A stretch of 64,000 nucleotides of DNA from Halocatena halophila (GTDB lineage Archaea > Halobacteriota > Halobacteria > Halobacteriales > Haloarculaceae): contig CP071309.1 in assembly GCA_027563145.1 (NCBI GenBank), positions 20,897 through 84,896 on the forward strand. Direction: 5' to 3'. This document shows, piece after piece, positions 34,373-42,051 of this stretch (the first letter of the stretch is position 1; every line of letters starts with the position of its first letter). Both the position numbers and the translations under genes were made by a program. Below the pieces are notes generated by a model. That model was not told where the DNA came from. It made no database searches and was given only the letters and a program-made list of their open reading frames with translations.

Positions 34373-34440
34373 AGCTTCGTAGCCTCTGAGAAGATCCCGG
34401 CCCCGTCGTCAGCGGGGTTCATCCAGGCCTTCTCATTCAT
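34369..34440 (-). CDS. Leader peptide, copy 1
   Basis: 23 residues of the pattern MNE-K-A-x-x-x-P-ADDG-x-GIFSEATKL. Three near-identical copies occur at 35026, 35647 and 36714. Its stop overlaps the start of the downstream gene. It spans leader RNA copy 1 (34388-34434): outer stem GAGAAG/CTTCTC, middle CCTGG/CCGGG, top CCCCG/CGGGG with loop CTGACGA. Confidence 0.6.
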   Translation of the reverse strand: MNEKAWMNPADDGAGIFSEATKL

Positions 34441-34465
34441 ACCAAATAGATACTCACTATTAAGT

Positions 34466-34495
34466 CTTATCATATTGGCTAGCCAATGCGGCAAG
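34466..34495. promoter_or_regulatory. 30-bp operator palindrome, copy 1
   Basis: Arms CTTATCATATTGG and CCAATGCGGCAAG face each other across 4 bp, 25 bp before the leader ATG. Same site as at 35123, 35744, 36347 and 36659. It also lies between leader 1 and the divergent small gene at 34537. Confidence 0.68.
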
Positions 34496-34536
34496 GATCA
34501 ATGGATTGATGACTCTTAGTCCAACTACATGGATCG

Positions 34537-34692
34537 ATGATAGTCTTCGATGAGCAGATTGACTCCCGCCCGTGTCGAACGATCGAGGGCTCTCCCCTAC
34601 TGATCGTGGACCTGAACGAAGGAATCCCAGCTGGGCGAATCTTACTAGTCGACTTTGATCAGACGGCGTTTCGGCGTCACGACGAAAAATAA
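34537..34692 (+). CDS. Tiny hypothetical protein
   Basis: 51 residues (starts MIVFDEQIDSRPC), divergent from leader 1 across the operator. Codon use looks coding, but no homology is recognised. The antisense frame of similar length on the - strand is judged spurious. Confidence 0.4.
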   Translation: MIVFDEQIDSRPCRTIEGSPLLIVDLNEGIPAGRILLVDFDQTAFRRHDEK

Positions 34693-34798
34693 TCAATCCG
34701 TGAGATACGTCTAGAATATTCAAAAAGTGAACACCCATACGAGGATCAAACCACACCCCTACCAAACGCAGCAAAAAGAAAAAAATTGGCCGAGTTAC

Positions 34799-35029
34799 CT
34801 ATTCAAGGATTACTCGGTGGTTTGTCCGGAACTTATCAGCCGTCATGAGGGCTTCGAGTTTCGATTGTTTCTCTGCGATTAGTTCCCGGACCGTGTCATC
34901 CTTCAAGAGGATCACTTTGAAACTGTCACCGGCCGACGCCACCACGAGACTCCATGCCGGCTTAGTTGTGTGTCCATACTCCTGGATTACGTCGATATTT
35001 GAGAGATCGACTTTTTCTCCTTCTTTCAT
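34799..35029 (-). CDS. Hypothetical protein behind leader 2
   Basis: 76 residues with a beta-alpha pattern and a helical C-terminal part (RELIAEKQSKLEALMTADKF). The ATG overlaps the stop of leader peptide 2 (ATGA). Not recognised. Confidence 0.6.
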   Translation of the reverse strand: MKEGEKVDLSNIDVIQEYGHTTKPAWSLVVASAGDSFKVILLKDDTVRELIAEKQSKLEALMTADKFRTNHRVILE

Positions 35030-35097
35030 AGCTTCGTAGCCTCTGAGAAGATCCCGGTCCCGTCGTCAGCGGGCTTCGTCCAGGCCTTCTCATTCAT
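35026..35097 (-). CDS. Leader peptide, copy 2
   Basis: 23 residues, same pattern as copy 1 (MNEKAW...ADDGTGIFSEATKL). Leader RNA copy 2 spans 35045-35091 with stem CCCG/CGGG around CTGACGA and outer GAGAAG/CTTCTC. Confidence 0.6.
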   Translation of the reverse strand: MNEKAWTKPADDGTGIFSEATKL

Positions 35098-35122
35098 ACC
35101 AAATAGATACTTGCTATTAAGT

Positions 35123-35152
35123 CTTACCATATTGGCTAGCCAATGCGGCAAG
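35123..35152. promoter_or_regulatory. 30-bp operator palindrome, copy 2
   Basis: Arms CTTACCATATTGG and CCAATGCGGCAAG across 4 bp, 25 bp before leader peptide 2. A shared ACTTAATAG-like promoter word lies between operator and leader in all leader copies. Confidence 0.68.
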
Positions 35153-35181
35153 GCTCAATGGAAAAATCAGAAGAGCCAGTC

Positions 35182-35337
35182 TTACCTGACCGGGTCGGGG
35201 GCTCCCTCCAGAGCGTCTATCAGTTCTTTTCGTTCGTCGTCTGTGATGGGGACAAGCAGTGTCATCTCATCCCCTCTGTGGATGTGTAGGAACATCTGGC
35301 CATCCTTGCGGGATCGAAGAAGATTGAAGTCAGTCAT
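35182..35337 (-). CDS. Small hypothetical protein
   Basis: 51 residues; starts in an exact ATGACTGA junction with the upstream gene (35330). A beta-hairpin pattern (GQMFLHIHRGDEMTLLVPI) precedes a helix. Function unknown. Confidence 0.6.
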   Translation of the reverse strand: MTDFNLLRSRKDGQMFLHIHRGDEMTLLVPITDDERKELIDALEGAPDPVR

Positions 35338-35650
35338 TCATGAACAGCTCCTGGACTTCAAGAGTTTTCTCTCGCCCTCTTCTGCTCAGGTCAGCCTCAA
35401 ATGCCCCGACCTCCAGGACATTGAACCAGTGCCCCTCGGCCACCGCCTCAAACTCGACCGATCCAACTTCGATCGGTCCGAGGGCGTGCGTCTGATCGAT
35501 CAGGGCGTCGAACAGGGAATCGATACGATCTTTGGTTTCTTCGGGGAGTGCGTCCCGAAGTTCGAATTCCCCTTCGGATATTGCGACTGCCAGTTCGTCG
35601 AATTCGGGGCCAGTCCCCGAGATTGTGTTTTTGTGTTGGTCTTCTTTCAT
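35330..35650 (-). CDS. Hypothetical protein behind leader 3
   Basis: 106 residues, acidic, a helix (ETKDRIDSLFDALIDQT) followed by beta strands. ATG overlaps the stop of leader peptide 3. It is coupled to the 51-residue gene downstream. Function unknown. Confidence 0.6.
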   Translation of the reverse strand: MKEDQHKNTISGTGPEFDELAVAISEGEFELRDALPEETKDRIDSLFDALIDQTHALGPIEVGSVEFEAVAEGHWFNVLEVGAFEADLSRRGREKTLEVQELFMND

Positions 35651-35718
35651 AGCTTCGCAGCCTCTGAGAAGATCCCAGTTCCGTCGTCAGCGGATTTCGT
35701 CCGGGCCTTCTCATTCAT
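35647..35718 (-). CDS. Leader peptide, copy 3
   Basis: 23 residues (MNEKARTKSADDGTGIFSEAAKL by translation). Leader RNA copy 3 spans 35666-35712 with stem TCCG/CGGA and loop CTGACGA; the CCYGG/CYGGG middle stem keeps pairing with swapped wobble positions relative to copies 1 and 2. Confidence 0.6.
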   Translation of the reverse strand: MNEKARTKSADDGTGIFSEAAKL

Positions 35719-35743
35719 ACCAAATAGATACTTACTATTAAGC

Positions 35744-35773
35744 CTTACCATATTGGTTAGCCAATGCGGCAAG
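35744..35773. promoter_or_regulatory. 30-bp operator palindrome, copy 3
   Basis: Arms CTTACCATATTGG and CCAATGCGGCAAG across 4 bp. It lies between leader 3 (-) and leader RNA copy 5 (+), so it may control both directions. Confidence 0.68.
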
Positions 35774-35818
35774 ACTCAATGGCAAAAACTAATAGGTACG
35801 GGCGTGTGGTTGTAACTG

Positions 35819-35876
35819 AGAAGATCTCGGCTCACCAAAATGGCCGACTGCTGACGACAGTCGACCGGGATCTTCT
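35819..35876 (+). ncRNA. Leader RNA element, copy 5
   Basis: A 12-bp outer stem (AGAAGATCTCGG with CCGGGATCTTCT, one wobble), a stem CGGC/GCCG, and CGACTG/CAGTCG around loop CTGACGA. CTTCTTAG of the outer stem can instead pair with CTAAGAAG just before the next gene, an alternative hairpin. It has no leader peptide. Confidence 0.62.
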
Positions 35877-35893
35877 TAGAGGCTAAGAAGCCA

Positions 35894-36337
35894 ATGAAAG
35901 CTAGTACAGAAAGGGTTGATAACCCTTACGACAGTATAGATCCCGACCGCTTCGAGCGAGCTGTGCTCGAAGCCATGGACGTCGAACCGTTTGCACCGGG
36001 CCTCTATCGTGTGACACGGGAGGGCACCGATTATACGGTGGATCTTCAACAAACACGCTGTGAATGCCCGGACTTTCGTTACCGTTCTGTTGTGTGCAAA
36101 CACATTATTCGCGCAGCTCTGTGGTCGTTCTATTCTGATGACGACGTGACCACGATCGTTGCGCGGACGCTTGAAGTGGCTCACAACACGAATTGTCCCG
36201 CAGAAAATGATCGGATATGTGACGGCCCACTGGGTCCACGGTATCCTTGCCCCGAGTGCGTGTCAGCAACAGGCTGGGATGATTGGACCATCTGGAAACA
36301 AACTGCTCGTCGCACAGGAGAGCACAGAGGCGAGTAG
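35894..36337 (+). CDS. SWIM zinc-finger protein
   Basis: 147 residues. CECPDFRYRSVVCKH (about 56-70) is the SWIM motif CxCx(n)CxH. A further CPECV lies near residue 117. SWIM domains bind DNA or proteins and often accompany recombination or transposition factors. It follows leader RNA copy 5 by 17 nt. Partner unknown. Confidence 0.75.
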   Translation: MKASTERVDNPYDSIDPDRFERAVLEAMDVEPFAPGLYRVTREGTDYTVDLQQTRCECPDFRYRSVVCKHIIRAALWSFYSDDDVTTIVARTLEVAHNTNCPAENDRICDGPLGPRYPCPECVSATGWDDWTIWKQTARRTGEHRGE

Positions 36338-36346
36338 CCGTTATCT

Positions 36347-36376
36347 CTTGCCGCATTGGCTAACCAATATGGCAAG
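36347..36376. promoter_or_regulatory. 30-bp operator palindrome, copy 4
   Basis: Arms CTTGCCGCATTGG and CCAATATGGCAAG across 4 bp. It overlaps the promoter of the winged-helix gene at 36409 (TATA-like TTTATTTATGG follows at once). This copy has no leader RNA. Confidence 0.7.
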
Positions 36377-36408
36377 ATTTATTTATGGAGGTGAATCAAG
36401 AGTAGAAT

Positions 36409-36636
36409 ATGCGTGAGAAAGATGAAGCTGGCAGATTCGTAAAGACGTTAACCGAAGAGGATGTCCTCAGCGTGTTCGAGGAGGTGGAGAGTCCATTCAT
36501 CGCGAAACCAGATGTCGTTGAACGATTCGACACTTCTATTAACACAGTTGGTGACCGCTTAGAAGACTTAGAGACTGCGGGTAAAGTCGCCTCTCGGGTC
36601 CCTGGACGGGATCGGATCTACTGGCTAACCGAATAA
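36409..36636 (+). CDS. Winged-helix regulator, candidate repressor of the operator family
   Basis: 75 residues. DVVERFDTSINTVGDRLEDLETAGKV has the HTH pattern and GRDRIYWLTE the wing. Its promoter carries an operator copy immediately before the TATA box and another lies after its stop, so it is the best candidate for the protein that binds all five palindromes. Confidence 0.7.
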   Translation: MREKDEAGRFVKTLTEEDVLSVFEEVESPFIAKPDVVERFDTSINTVGDRLEDLETAGKVASRVPGRDRIYWLTE

Positions 36637-36658
36637 TTTTTTTAGCCATCCATTGATC

Positions 36659-36688
36659 CTTGCCGCATTGGCCAACCAATATGGCAAG
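36659..36688. promoter_or_regulatory. 30-bp operator palindrome, copy 5
   Basis: Arms CTTGCCGCATTGG and CCAATATGGCAAG across 4 bp, 25 bp before leader peptide 4. Confidence 0.7.
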
Positions 36689-36713
36689 ACTTAATAGTAG
36701 GTAACCATTTGGT

Positions 36714-36785
36714 ATGAATGAGGAGGCCCGGGCGAAACCCGCTGACGACGGGGCCGGGATCTTCTCAGAGGCTACGAAGCTATGA
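36714..36785 (+). CDS. Leader peptide, copy 4
   Basis: 23 residues (MNEEARAKPADDGAGIFSEATKL by translation). Leader RNA copy 4 spans 36720-36766 with the most regular helix: GAGGAG/CTTCTC, CCCGG/CCGGG, CCCG/CGGG and loop CTGACGA. The stop overlaps the next start (CTATGA). Confidence 0.6.
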   Translation: MNEEARAKPADDGAGIFSEATKL

Positions 36786-37165
36786 AAGAAGACCAAATCG
36801 AAGAATCCGACGTTTCGGAGGGCCTTGACGGGCTTCTCCCCATGCGCTCGGAGGTCGAACCGACAACCAACCAAACGCTCATAATCGAATCCGATGAGCA
36901 AGAAAAAATCAAAGTTCTCTCATCGGAGTCTACTCGGGAGGTCCTCGAATCGATCCAAAAGGCCCCCAAAACGCCCGCAGAAGTGCGGGACGAGCTCGGG
37001 AACTCGCTCCAGAACGCCCATTACCACGTGGGCAAACTGGAGGGGGCAGGCCTGATCGAAGCGGCGGGCACGGCCTACTCCGAAAACGGGGTTGAAATGG
37101 ACATTTACCGGGCCAAAGCCGACTGCATTCAAGTCAAAGTCGGCCCTGGGTGTGACATAGACTAG
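36782..37165 (+). CDS. ArsR-like winged-helix protein behind leader 4
   Basis: 127 residues. STREVLESIQKAPKTPAEVRDELGNSLQNAHYHVGKLEGAGLIE (about 50-93) is the winged-helix core, followed by a wing and a Cys-containing tail that may bind metal. The first 45 residues are acidic. Coupled to leader peptide 4. It may sense a signal and feed the same regulon. Confidence 0.7.
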   Translation: MKEDQIEESDVSEGLDGLLPMRSEVEPTTNQTLIIESDEQEKIKVLSSESTREVLESIQKAPKTPAEVRDELGNSLQNAHYHVGKLEGAGLIEAAGTAYSENGVEMDIYRAKADCIQVKVGPGCDID

Positions 37166-37338
37166 GAACACGAGCCCCTAGAGGGCTCGCTAACGGCCTT
37201 GTGTAGCACGTTTGGTCGTCGGCTATCGGTTACGGTTACTGAACACGTGTACTGATCACGAACACCGATTACTGATAACATACCAACAATGCAAACAATA
37301 GCAATATTTTTATGATGTGATACACAATATTGTTATGC

Positions 37339-38208
37339 ATGGTGGAAAAACCCGATGTCGAACGATTCGAAAAAACGGTAGACGTGAAAGGCACCGAAAC
37401 CCTCCACGTCGTTAAATCAGTTCCCGATCAGGGGACCCTAGAGTGGACTGCTACCTGGGATGATAACGAGGTGTCTGGCAAAAGTTCTAGATTAAATGAT
37501 AATCATCAGGCACTCATGTTTTCCTCTCCGGTCTCGATCAACGGCAAAGAAACGCACGGGATAGCCCTCAACGATGCGTACGACCGGATGAAGGCTGGAC
37601 TCAAAGCCGCTAAGAAATATAGGCGGAAAAAGCGGAAGCTCGAACGCAAGAAAATGGCCAAAAGGGAACGGGAGAAAGACCTCTCGTTCCGAATAACTGA
37701 ACGAACACGAACGATCGGCCACCGAACGAAATACGAGAAGACGGAGACGATTCTTAAACCCAATAAAAAAGAGAAGCACATGGGCGATGAGGAAACGATC
37801 CAATGGAAGGGTCTCCGAAAGGCGCTCGGAGCGACGGAGGACGATTTTGCCTTTGCCGGGGAGGATACTCCTCTGGATCAGTTTGACGTTGACACCAGAC
37901 TGACGATTGACGAGCTCGTTGACATCGTCGAATCGAACGACGAAATTGATGCTATTCGAGAACAGCGTCGGCACAAGCGTCGACGAGAACAGTTGATCGA
38001 CACCTATCCAGATCTTAGCGGAATCGACTTCGATCCTGATCGCGTTGAAGATGCGGTCGATGAAGCCGAAGAATCTGGCAATGCGGTGAGTTTTCACAAG
38101 AAAACAGTGCGATGCAATGATGCATCACTCGAATGCAACCTAGACCACCTTGTCTATCAGATCACCGCCGACGGTCAAGTTGATACGAAACGCGTCCACA
38201 CATTCTAG
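37339..38208 (+). CDS. Hypothetical protein with a basic coiled coil
   Basis: 289 residues from ATG 37339. Residues about 90-120 are very basic and helical (KYRRKKRKLERKKMAKREREK). The first 85 residues are beta-rich and the last third acidic with helices. AT-rich palindromic sequence precedes it (around 37290-37335). It runs into the HTH gene at 38209. Not recognised. Confidence 0.6.
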   Translation: MVEKPDVERFEKTVDVKGTETLHVVKSVPDQGTLEWTATWDDNEVSGKSSRLNDNHQALMFSSPVSINGKETHGIALNDAYDRMKAGLKAAKKYRRKKRKLERKKMAKREREKDLSFRITERTRTIGHRTKYEKTETILKPNKKEKHMGDEETIQWKGLRKALGATEDDFAFAGEDTPLDQFDVDTRLTIDELVDIVESNDEIDAIREQRRHKRRREQLIDTYPDLSGIDFDPDRVEDAVDEAEESGNAVSFHKKTVRCNDASLECNLDHLVYQITADGQVDTKRVHTF

Positions 38209-38439
38209 GTGATGGTTGACGACGTTCAGGAGCTAGCGGAAATATTGCAAGAGAGGGGAAATATTCCCCCAAAACGAGCACGGGTTGTTGCCCTTGTCGA
38301 CGCCGGGTATTCCTACAGAGAGGTGGCCGAAATTCTTGGCATGGAGAATCCCGACGAGGTATCGACTCATGTCAAACGATATCGCGATGAAGATCTGGAA
38401 CACGCAAAGTGGCTCGTGGAGAACGGGGCTGATATTTGA
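38209..38439 (+). CDS. Small helix-turn-helix protein, paralogue of 47589
   Basis: 76 residues. IPPKRARVVALVDAGYSYREVAEILGM followed by VSTHVKRYRDEDLEHAKWLVENG matches the protein at 47589-47813 almost throughout (IPEKRAQVVALIEKGFTHQEVADELGM, then VHVDRYRNQDLPGAKWLVEKG). The GTG at 38209 follows the previous stop directly; ATG 38212 is possible. Likely DNA-binding, sigma-70-region-4-like. Confidence 0.7.
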   Translation: MMVDDVQELAEILQERGNIPPKRARVVALVDAGYSYREVAEILGMENPDEVSTHVKRYRDEDLEHAKWLVENGADI

Positions 38440-38508
38440 TTAGGAACAAATTTATAATGCAGCATTATTGACCAACAGAATTATCTGATATTAGTGTGTA
38501 ATCAGTAT

Positions 38509-39984
38509 ATGGAAGTTACGCGTAGACACCTAATAAGATCTCTTCTTGGTACTGTTACGGGGGTGAATATAGCCAATGAGGTGTCTAATTTCTCATCTGC
38601 TGACAAAAATACTATTACAAATTCAAATAAATGCATAAATAAGAGGGACGAACGTATGACACAGACCGCTTACCTTGCCCCCCCAAGTATGAGTTTCACG
38701 ACTATGTTTTCCTATCTTCCATACCTAATGAACACTAACCAATCACCTATCATCTTGATGGATTCATATGATCTGGAGCGATTGCAGGGGCGGGTTATTC
38801 GAGAACGAGGTAATCAAGAAGTTCAGGTACGGGGAGAGATCTGTGATCAATTACTCCGCCAGGGGATTATCAAAGGAGTCGACTACGCCAAGTTCTATCC
38901 TTCTCTTAAACAAAACCAGTATCTCCGAAAATATCAGAAGGTTCTTGACGATCTCCCCGACCATATACTTCAAGAGTCGGTCAGTAGATCCGCAGATATT
39001 TTCATAAACACTAACCGAGGAGATTATCAAAAGCCAGTTAGGAATTCTCTCGGTAATTGGGATCTAAATGAGAGAAAACGTCAAAAAATAAGAAAGCAGC
39101 AAAAACGCTTCGAAGGGGGCTTGGGGGATCCTAAAACCTGGCATGAACGAGTATTCGGGAAATACATCGCTGCTCTTGAGGTTCGACACAAATTAGACCA
39201 ACAACTTGACTATAATGTTGTAGGGGTTCTTGGACAGGGAGATCGGGAAGGGATCGGTGCTATCATTGATTCAAGTGATATCCAATTTAATGAAGATATA
39301 CTTAGAACTAGAGAAGGCAGTCATACTATTGATCAAATAGGAAGGCCAAACCTAGATAAAGCATCAGACCTCAATAATAAACTCGATCAGATAACAACAA
39401 TTGCGCAAGAAACAACAGGAGTGCAATATCAAGACTGGTATATCCTCGGTAGTCGTCTCGCAATACCACAGTTCTCTGATTTACTCACCAAAACTCATGG
39501 TTTAAACGGACAGAGATGGGATCCATCCTCGGTTGCCGACGAGACTCAAGAAGTGCTAGATTATCTTGAGAACCACGCCATAGAAAACAAGCCAAACCAT
39601 CTCAGGTACGAGGCCGAACGGATCGTTGAAAACTATGAAAGGACAGATCAGACTACTCAGAAAGTGCTAGAAGATCTAGAAGCGGCATCAGACCTCTCAA
39701 ATTACGCTAGTGAGATTCGTTCCCTTGCGGAGGAGGGACAGTTCTCTCCTACTGCGCTTTATGTGGCTATGAGTATTAAGATGGACCCAAAGCACTGCTA
39801 CAACGAAGACGACCTTTACCAAAAAGCAGTGGCTCTCAAACGGCGGCTCCAGCCAGTGGGCGTAACTGATTCTGAGATCGAATCATTCAGAAAACGTGGA
39901 AGCTTCAGACTCGGTGGAAAGCGGAGAAATTGGCATCAGACGCTCGACCGGACACGAAAAACGACTTATTCTAATAGTTTATGA
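38509..39984 (+). CDS. AT-rich unknown protein, possible Tat signal
   Basis: 491 residues. It begins with TRRHLIRSLLGTVTGV, a twin-arginine-like signal, but the body lacks further signs of export and is polar. The remainder is helical with charged surface segments and no catalytic motif I recognise. Base composition is clearly more AT-rich than around it, so it is probably acquired. It converges on the next gene with a 19-nt overlap of the coding ends. Confidence 0.55.
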   Translation: MEVTRRHLIRSLLGTVTGVNIANEVSNFSSADKNTITNSNKCINKRDERMTQTAYLAPPSMSFTTMFSYLPYLMNTNQSPIILMDSYDLERLQGRVIRERGNQEVQVRGEICDQLLRQGIIKGVDYAKFYPSLKQNQYLRKYQKVLDDLPDHILQESVSRSADIFINTNRGDYQKPVRNSLGNWDLNERKRQKIRKQQKRFEGGLGDPKTWHERVFGKYIAALEVRHKLDQQLDYNVVGVLGQGDREGIGAIIDSSDIQFNEDILRTREGSHTIDQIGRPNLDKASDLNNKLDQITTIAQETTGVQYQDWYILGSRLAIPQFSDLLTKTHGLNGQRWDPSSVADETQEVLDYLENHAIENKPNHLRYEAERIVENYERTDQTTQKVLEDLEAASDLSNYASEIRSLAEEGQFSPTALYVAMSIKMDPKHCYNEDDLYQKAVALKRRLQPVGVTDSEIESFRKRGSFRLGGKRRNWHQTLDRTRKTTYSNSL

Positions 39985-40190
39985 TTTTCTAAATTATCGT
40001 CTTGCTCTCGTAGAATCCAGTTTAATTGCATTTGTTCGTCTCCCTGATACTGCTGCCGAAGCTGAGCCGCCACTTCAACAAATTCGTCTACTGACATAGA
40101 TTTTTTGAGAGCAAAGGTCGCATTATCTTCCAGTTGATACTCCGGTACAAACGATACTGCATCAGATTTTATTTCGAAATTTACTGGCAT
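39966..40190 (-). CDS. C-terminal part of an amber-split regulator
   Basis: 74 residues from the ATG at 40190. The same frame is open back to 40310 and continues, after a single TAG at 40311-40313, into the winged-helix gene 40311-40934. So this is probably the distal part of one 322-codon gene interrupted by a nonsense codon, not an independent gene. Contains a helix SVDEFVEVAAQLRQQYQ. Confidence 0.45.
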   Translation of the reverse strand: MPVNFEIKSDAVSFVPEYQLEDNATFALKKSMSVDEFVEVAAQLRQQYQGDEQMQLNWILREQDDNLENHKLLE

Positions 40191-40310
40191 TTCGCCATCG
40201 GACGAGATATCACTTGACGAGGTTAGTTTATTCGAATTGGATTCAGAATATGACTGTTCGGATCCATTACCTGGTTCTAAAAGTTCGACAAGCCGTTTTA
40301 GGAACCGAGC

Positions 40311-40934
40311 CTATGCCTCTCCTTTTTCAGTAATTAAGATCGTTTTGTCATCGATCGTAATACATCCGCCTTTCTCTAAATTCGTCAACCGCCATCGGAT
40401 CTGGTCACGAGAAACGGTTTCTCCCCTTCTCTGCTGTCTCTCTTTAACGTCTGCGACTACTGGTGAGATTCGCACAGGTTCGGGGGCATGCAGCAGATTA
40501 AGCGTCTCCCCTGCTGAATTCCTAACGCCGATCGAGTAGATCACAAGGGATAGCAATGGCCCACGCGAGGTATGAAGGGGATCGAGACACTCATCAATTT
40601 TATCCATGTCATCGGGATGACTCCAGTCGATATCATCAAGGTCTGTTCCAAGTTCTGCCATGTATTCATTTAGATGCCCTAATATCTGGTGTCCTGCCTG
40701 TGTAATTGACGGTCCTGGACGGTCAACCATCGGAATCGGCAGCTCGGAGAAAATCTTTAGATGATTTGAAACTGTTGGTGGAGAACATCCAAGAACAGTA
40801 GCTATCTCTCGCTGTGTTTCAACCGTATCGTCCTCCACTAACGACAAAGTGGCTAATCGTTTTGGTTTGAGTGATTGAATAATTTCCCCAGCCTCAATAA
40901 CGACCTGAGTCAGCTGCTCCGGATGAGTGACCAT
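40311..40934 (-). CDS. Winged-helix regulator (MarR-like), 5' part of a split gene
   Basis: 207 residues. REIATVLGCSPPTVSNHLKIF (about 42-62) is a clear HTH. A helical linker and a second winged-helix-like region (SRDQIRWRLTNLEKGGCITIDDKTILITEKG) follow, so it is a two-wing protein. It ends in TAG, after which the frame continues for 115 codons. See the finding. Confidence 0.68.
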   Translation of the reverse strand: MVTHPEQLTQVVIEAGEIIQSLKPKRLATLSLVEDDTVETQREIATVLGCSPPTVSNHLKIFSELPIPMVDRPGPSITQAGHQILGHLNEYMAELGTDLDDIDWSHPDDMDKIDECLDPLHTSRGPLLSLVIYSIGVRNSAGETLNLLHAPEPVRISPVVADVKERQQRRGETVSRDQIRWRLTNLEKGGCITIDDKTILITEKGEA

Positions 40935-41094
40935 GTCTGGATATAATAGGAACTATACTAAGAAATTTGCGCGTAGATTGAATATTAAGAGTTATTGCGG
41001 AAAATCCATAGCTCCGCCTAATATAGTCTAATGTTCAGAATTACTAGGAAATACTTTTGTAGTATACAGTCAAGTGTATGATAGCGGGACAAGT

Positions 41095-42051
41095 ATGTCA
41101 ACACCAATTCAAACGAACTCGGTAACAACGGAAGCGAGTGGACAATTCGAAAAGGAAGTCGAAAAAACGTGTTCCGAGTGTGATGGTAGATTGGAAAATC
41201 AACAAGAAGAAACGGTTTGTAAGGAATGTGGGCTTATCGAAGAAATAAGCGCTGTAGATCACGGCCCAGAGTGGCGAGCGTTTAGTTTCGAGGAAAGCCA
41301 ACAGAAAACTCGTGTCGGTCCACCAACGGACCGATCGCTTCACGATGGGGGACTATCAACCATCATCAGTTGGTCCGATAAAGACGCGAGGGGCAACGTG
41401 TTGCCGGCTCAGAAACGCCGGCGGATGCACCGGCTCCGTACCTGGAATCACCGCTCACAAACACCCGACTCAAAGGCAAAGTATCGTAAACAGGCGCTGG
41501 GAGAGATCGACCGGATGGGTTCAGCGCTGGGCCTTCCAAAAGATGTCCGTGAGACGGCGAGCGATATCTTCAGGCAATCACACCAAACTGGAATCGTAGT
41601 TGGTCGATCGATCGAGGCAGTCGCTGCTGCTGGGTTGCACATTGCGGCCGCAATAGCTAGCCTCCATCGAACGCTCGACGAGATCGCCCACGTTGCTCGG
41701 GTCGAGCGGACACCCATCGCACGAACGAAGCGTGCGATCAATGCCGAATTCAATCTCGCGCTCGAACCCGGTCAGCCATCGACATTTCTGGAGCGGTTCG
41801 GATCGGAGCTCGAGCTCCAAGAGAAGTCCATCCAGAAAGCCCGAAAAATTCTTGACTCGGCGTCCGATGAGTATCTCGGCTCAGGGGCTAGTCCCGTCAC
41901 CATTGCGGCATCTGCACTTTACTTGGGTGACAGACTCACAGGTGGACCGTCGGTGACGCAGAAAGAAGTCGGTGACTGCTGTGATATCTACGATCGAGTC
42001 ATTCAGGATCACTACCCGATCCTCGAAGAATTCTACAAGGAGGTGTGCTGA
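41095..42051 (+). CDS. tfb: Transcription initiation factor TFB
   Basis: 318 residues. A zinc ribbon CSECDGRLENQQEETVCKECG (Cys26, 29, 42, 45) is followed by the B-reader segment and the two cyclin folds of TFB/TFIIB (WRAFSFEESQQKTRVG, then RMGSALGLPKDVRETASDIFRQ, then ASALYLGDRL). TFB recruits RNA polymerase to TBP-bound promoters. ATG at 41095 is chosen; ATG 41074 adds seven residues. An accessory TFB may redirect transcription to the element's promoters. Confidence 0.9.
   Translation: MSTPIQTNSVTTEASGQFEKEVEKTCSECDGRLENQQEETVCKECGLIEEISAVDHGPEWRAFSFEESQQKTRVGPPTDRSLHDGGLSTIISWSDKDARGNVLPAQKRRRMHRLRTWNHRSQTPDSKAKYRKQALGEIDRMGSALGLPKDVRETASDIFRQSHQTGIVVGRSIEAVAAAGLHIAAAIASLHRTLDEIAHVARVERTPIARTKRAINAEFNLALEPGQPSTFLERFGSELELQEKSIQKARKILDSASDEYLGSGASPVTIAASALYLGDRLTGGPSVTQKEVGDCCDIYDRVIQDHYPILEEFYKEVC

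Noticed and set aside
34460..34774. 104-residue frame on the - strand
   Set aside because: It covers the operator and leader promoter and lacks coding character; the short + gene at 34537 fits better.
35847..35861. Four-codon frames ATGGCC...TGC-TGA in leader copies 5 and 6 as genes
   Set aside because: They are too short and lie in the stem-loop; they more likely reflect RNA sequence constraint.
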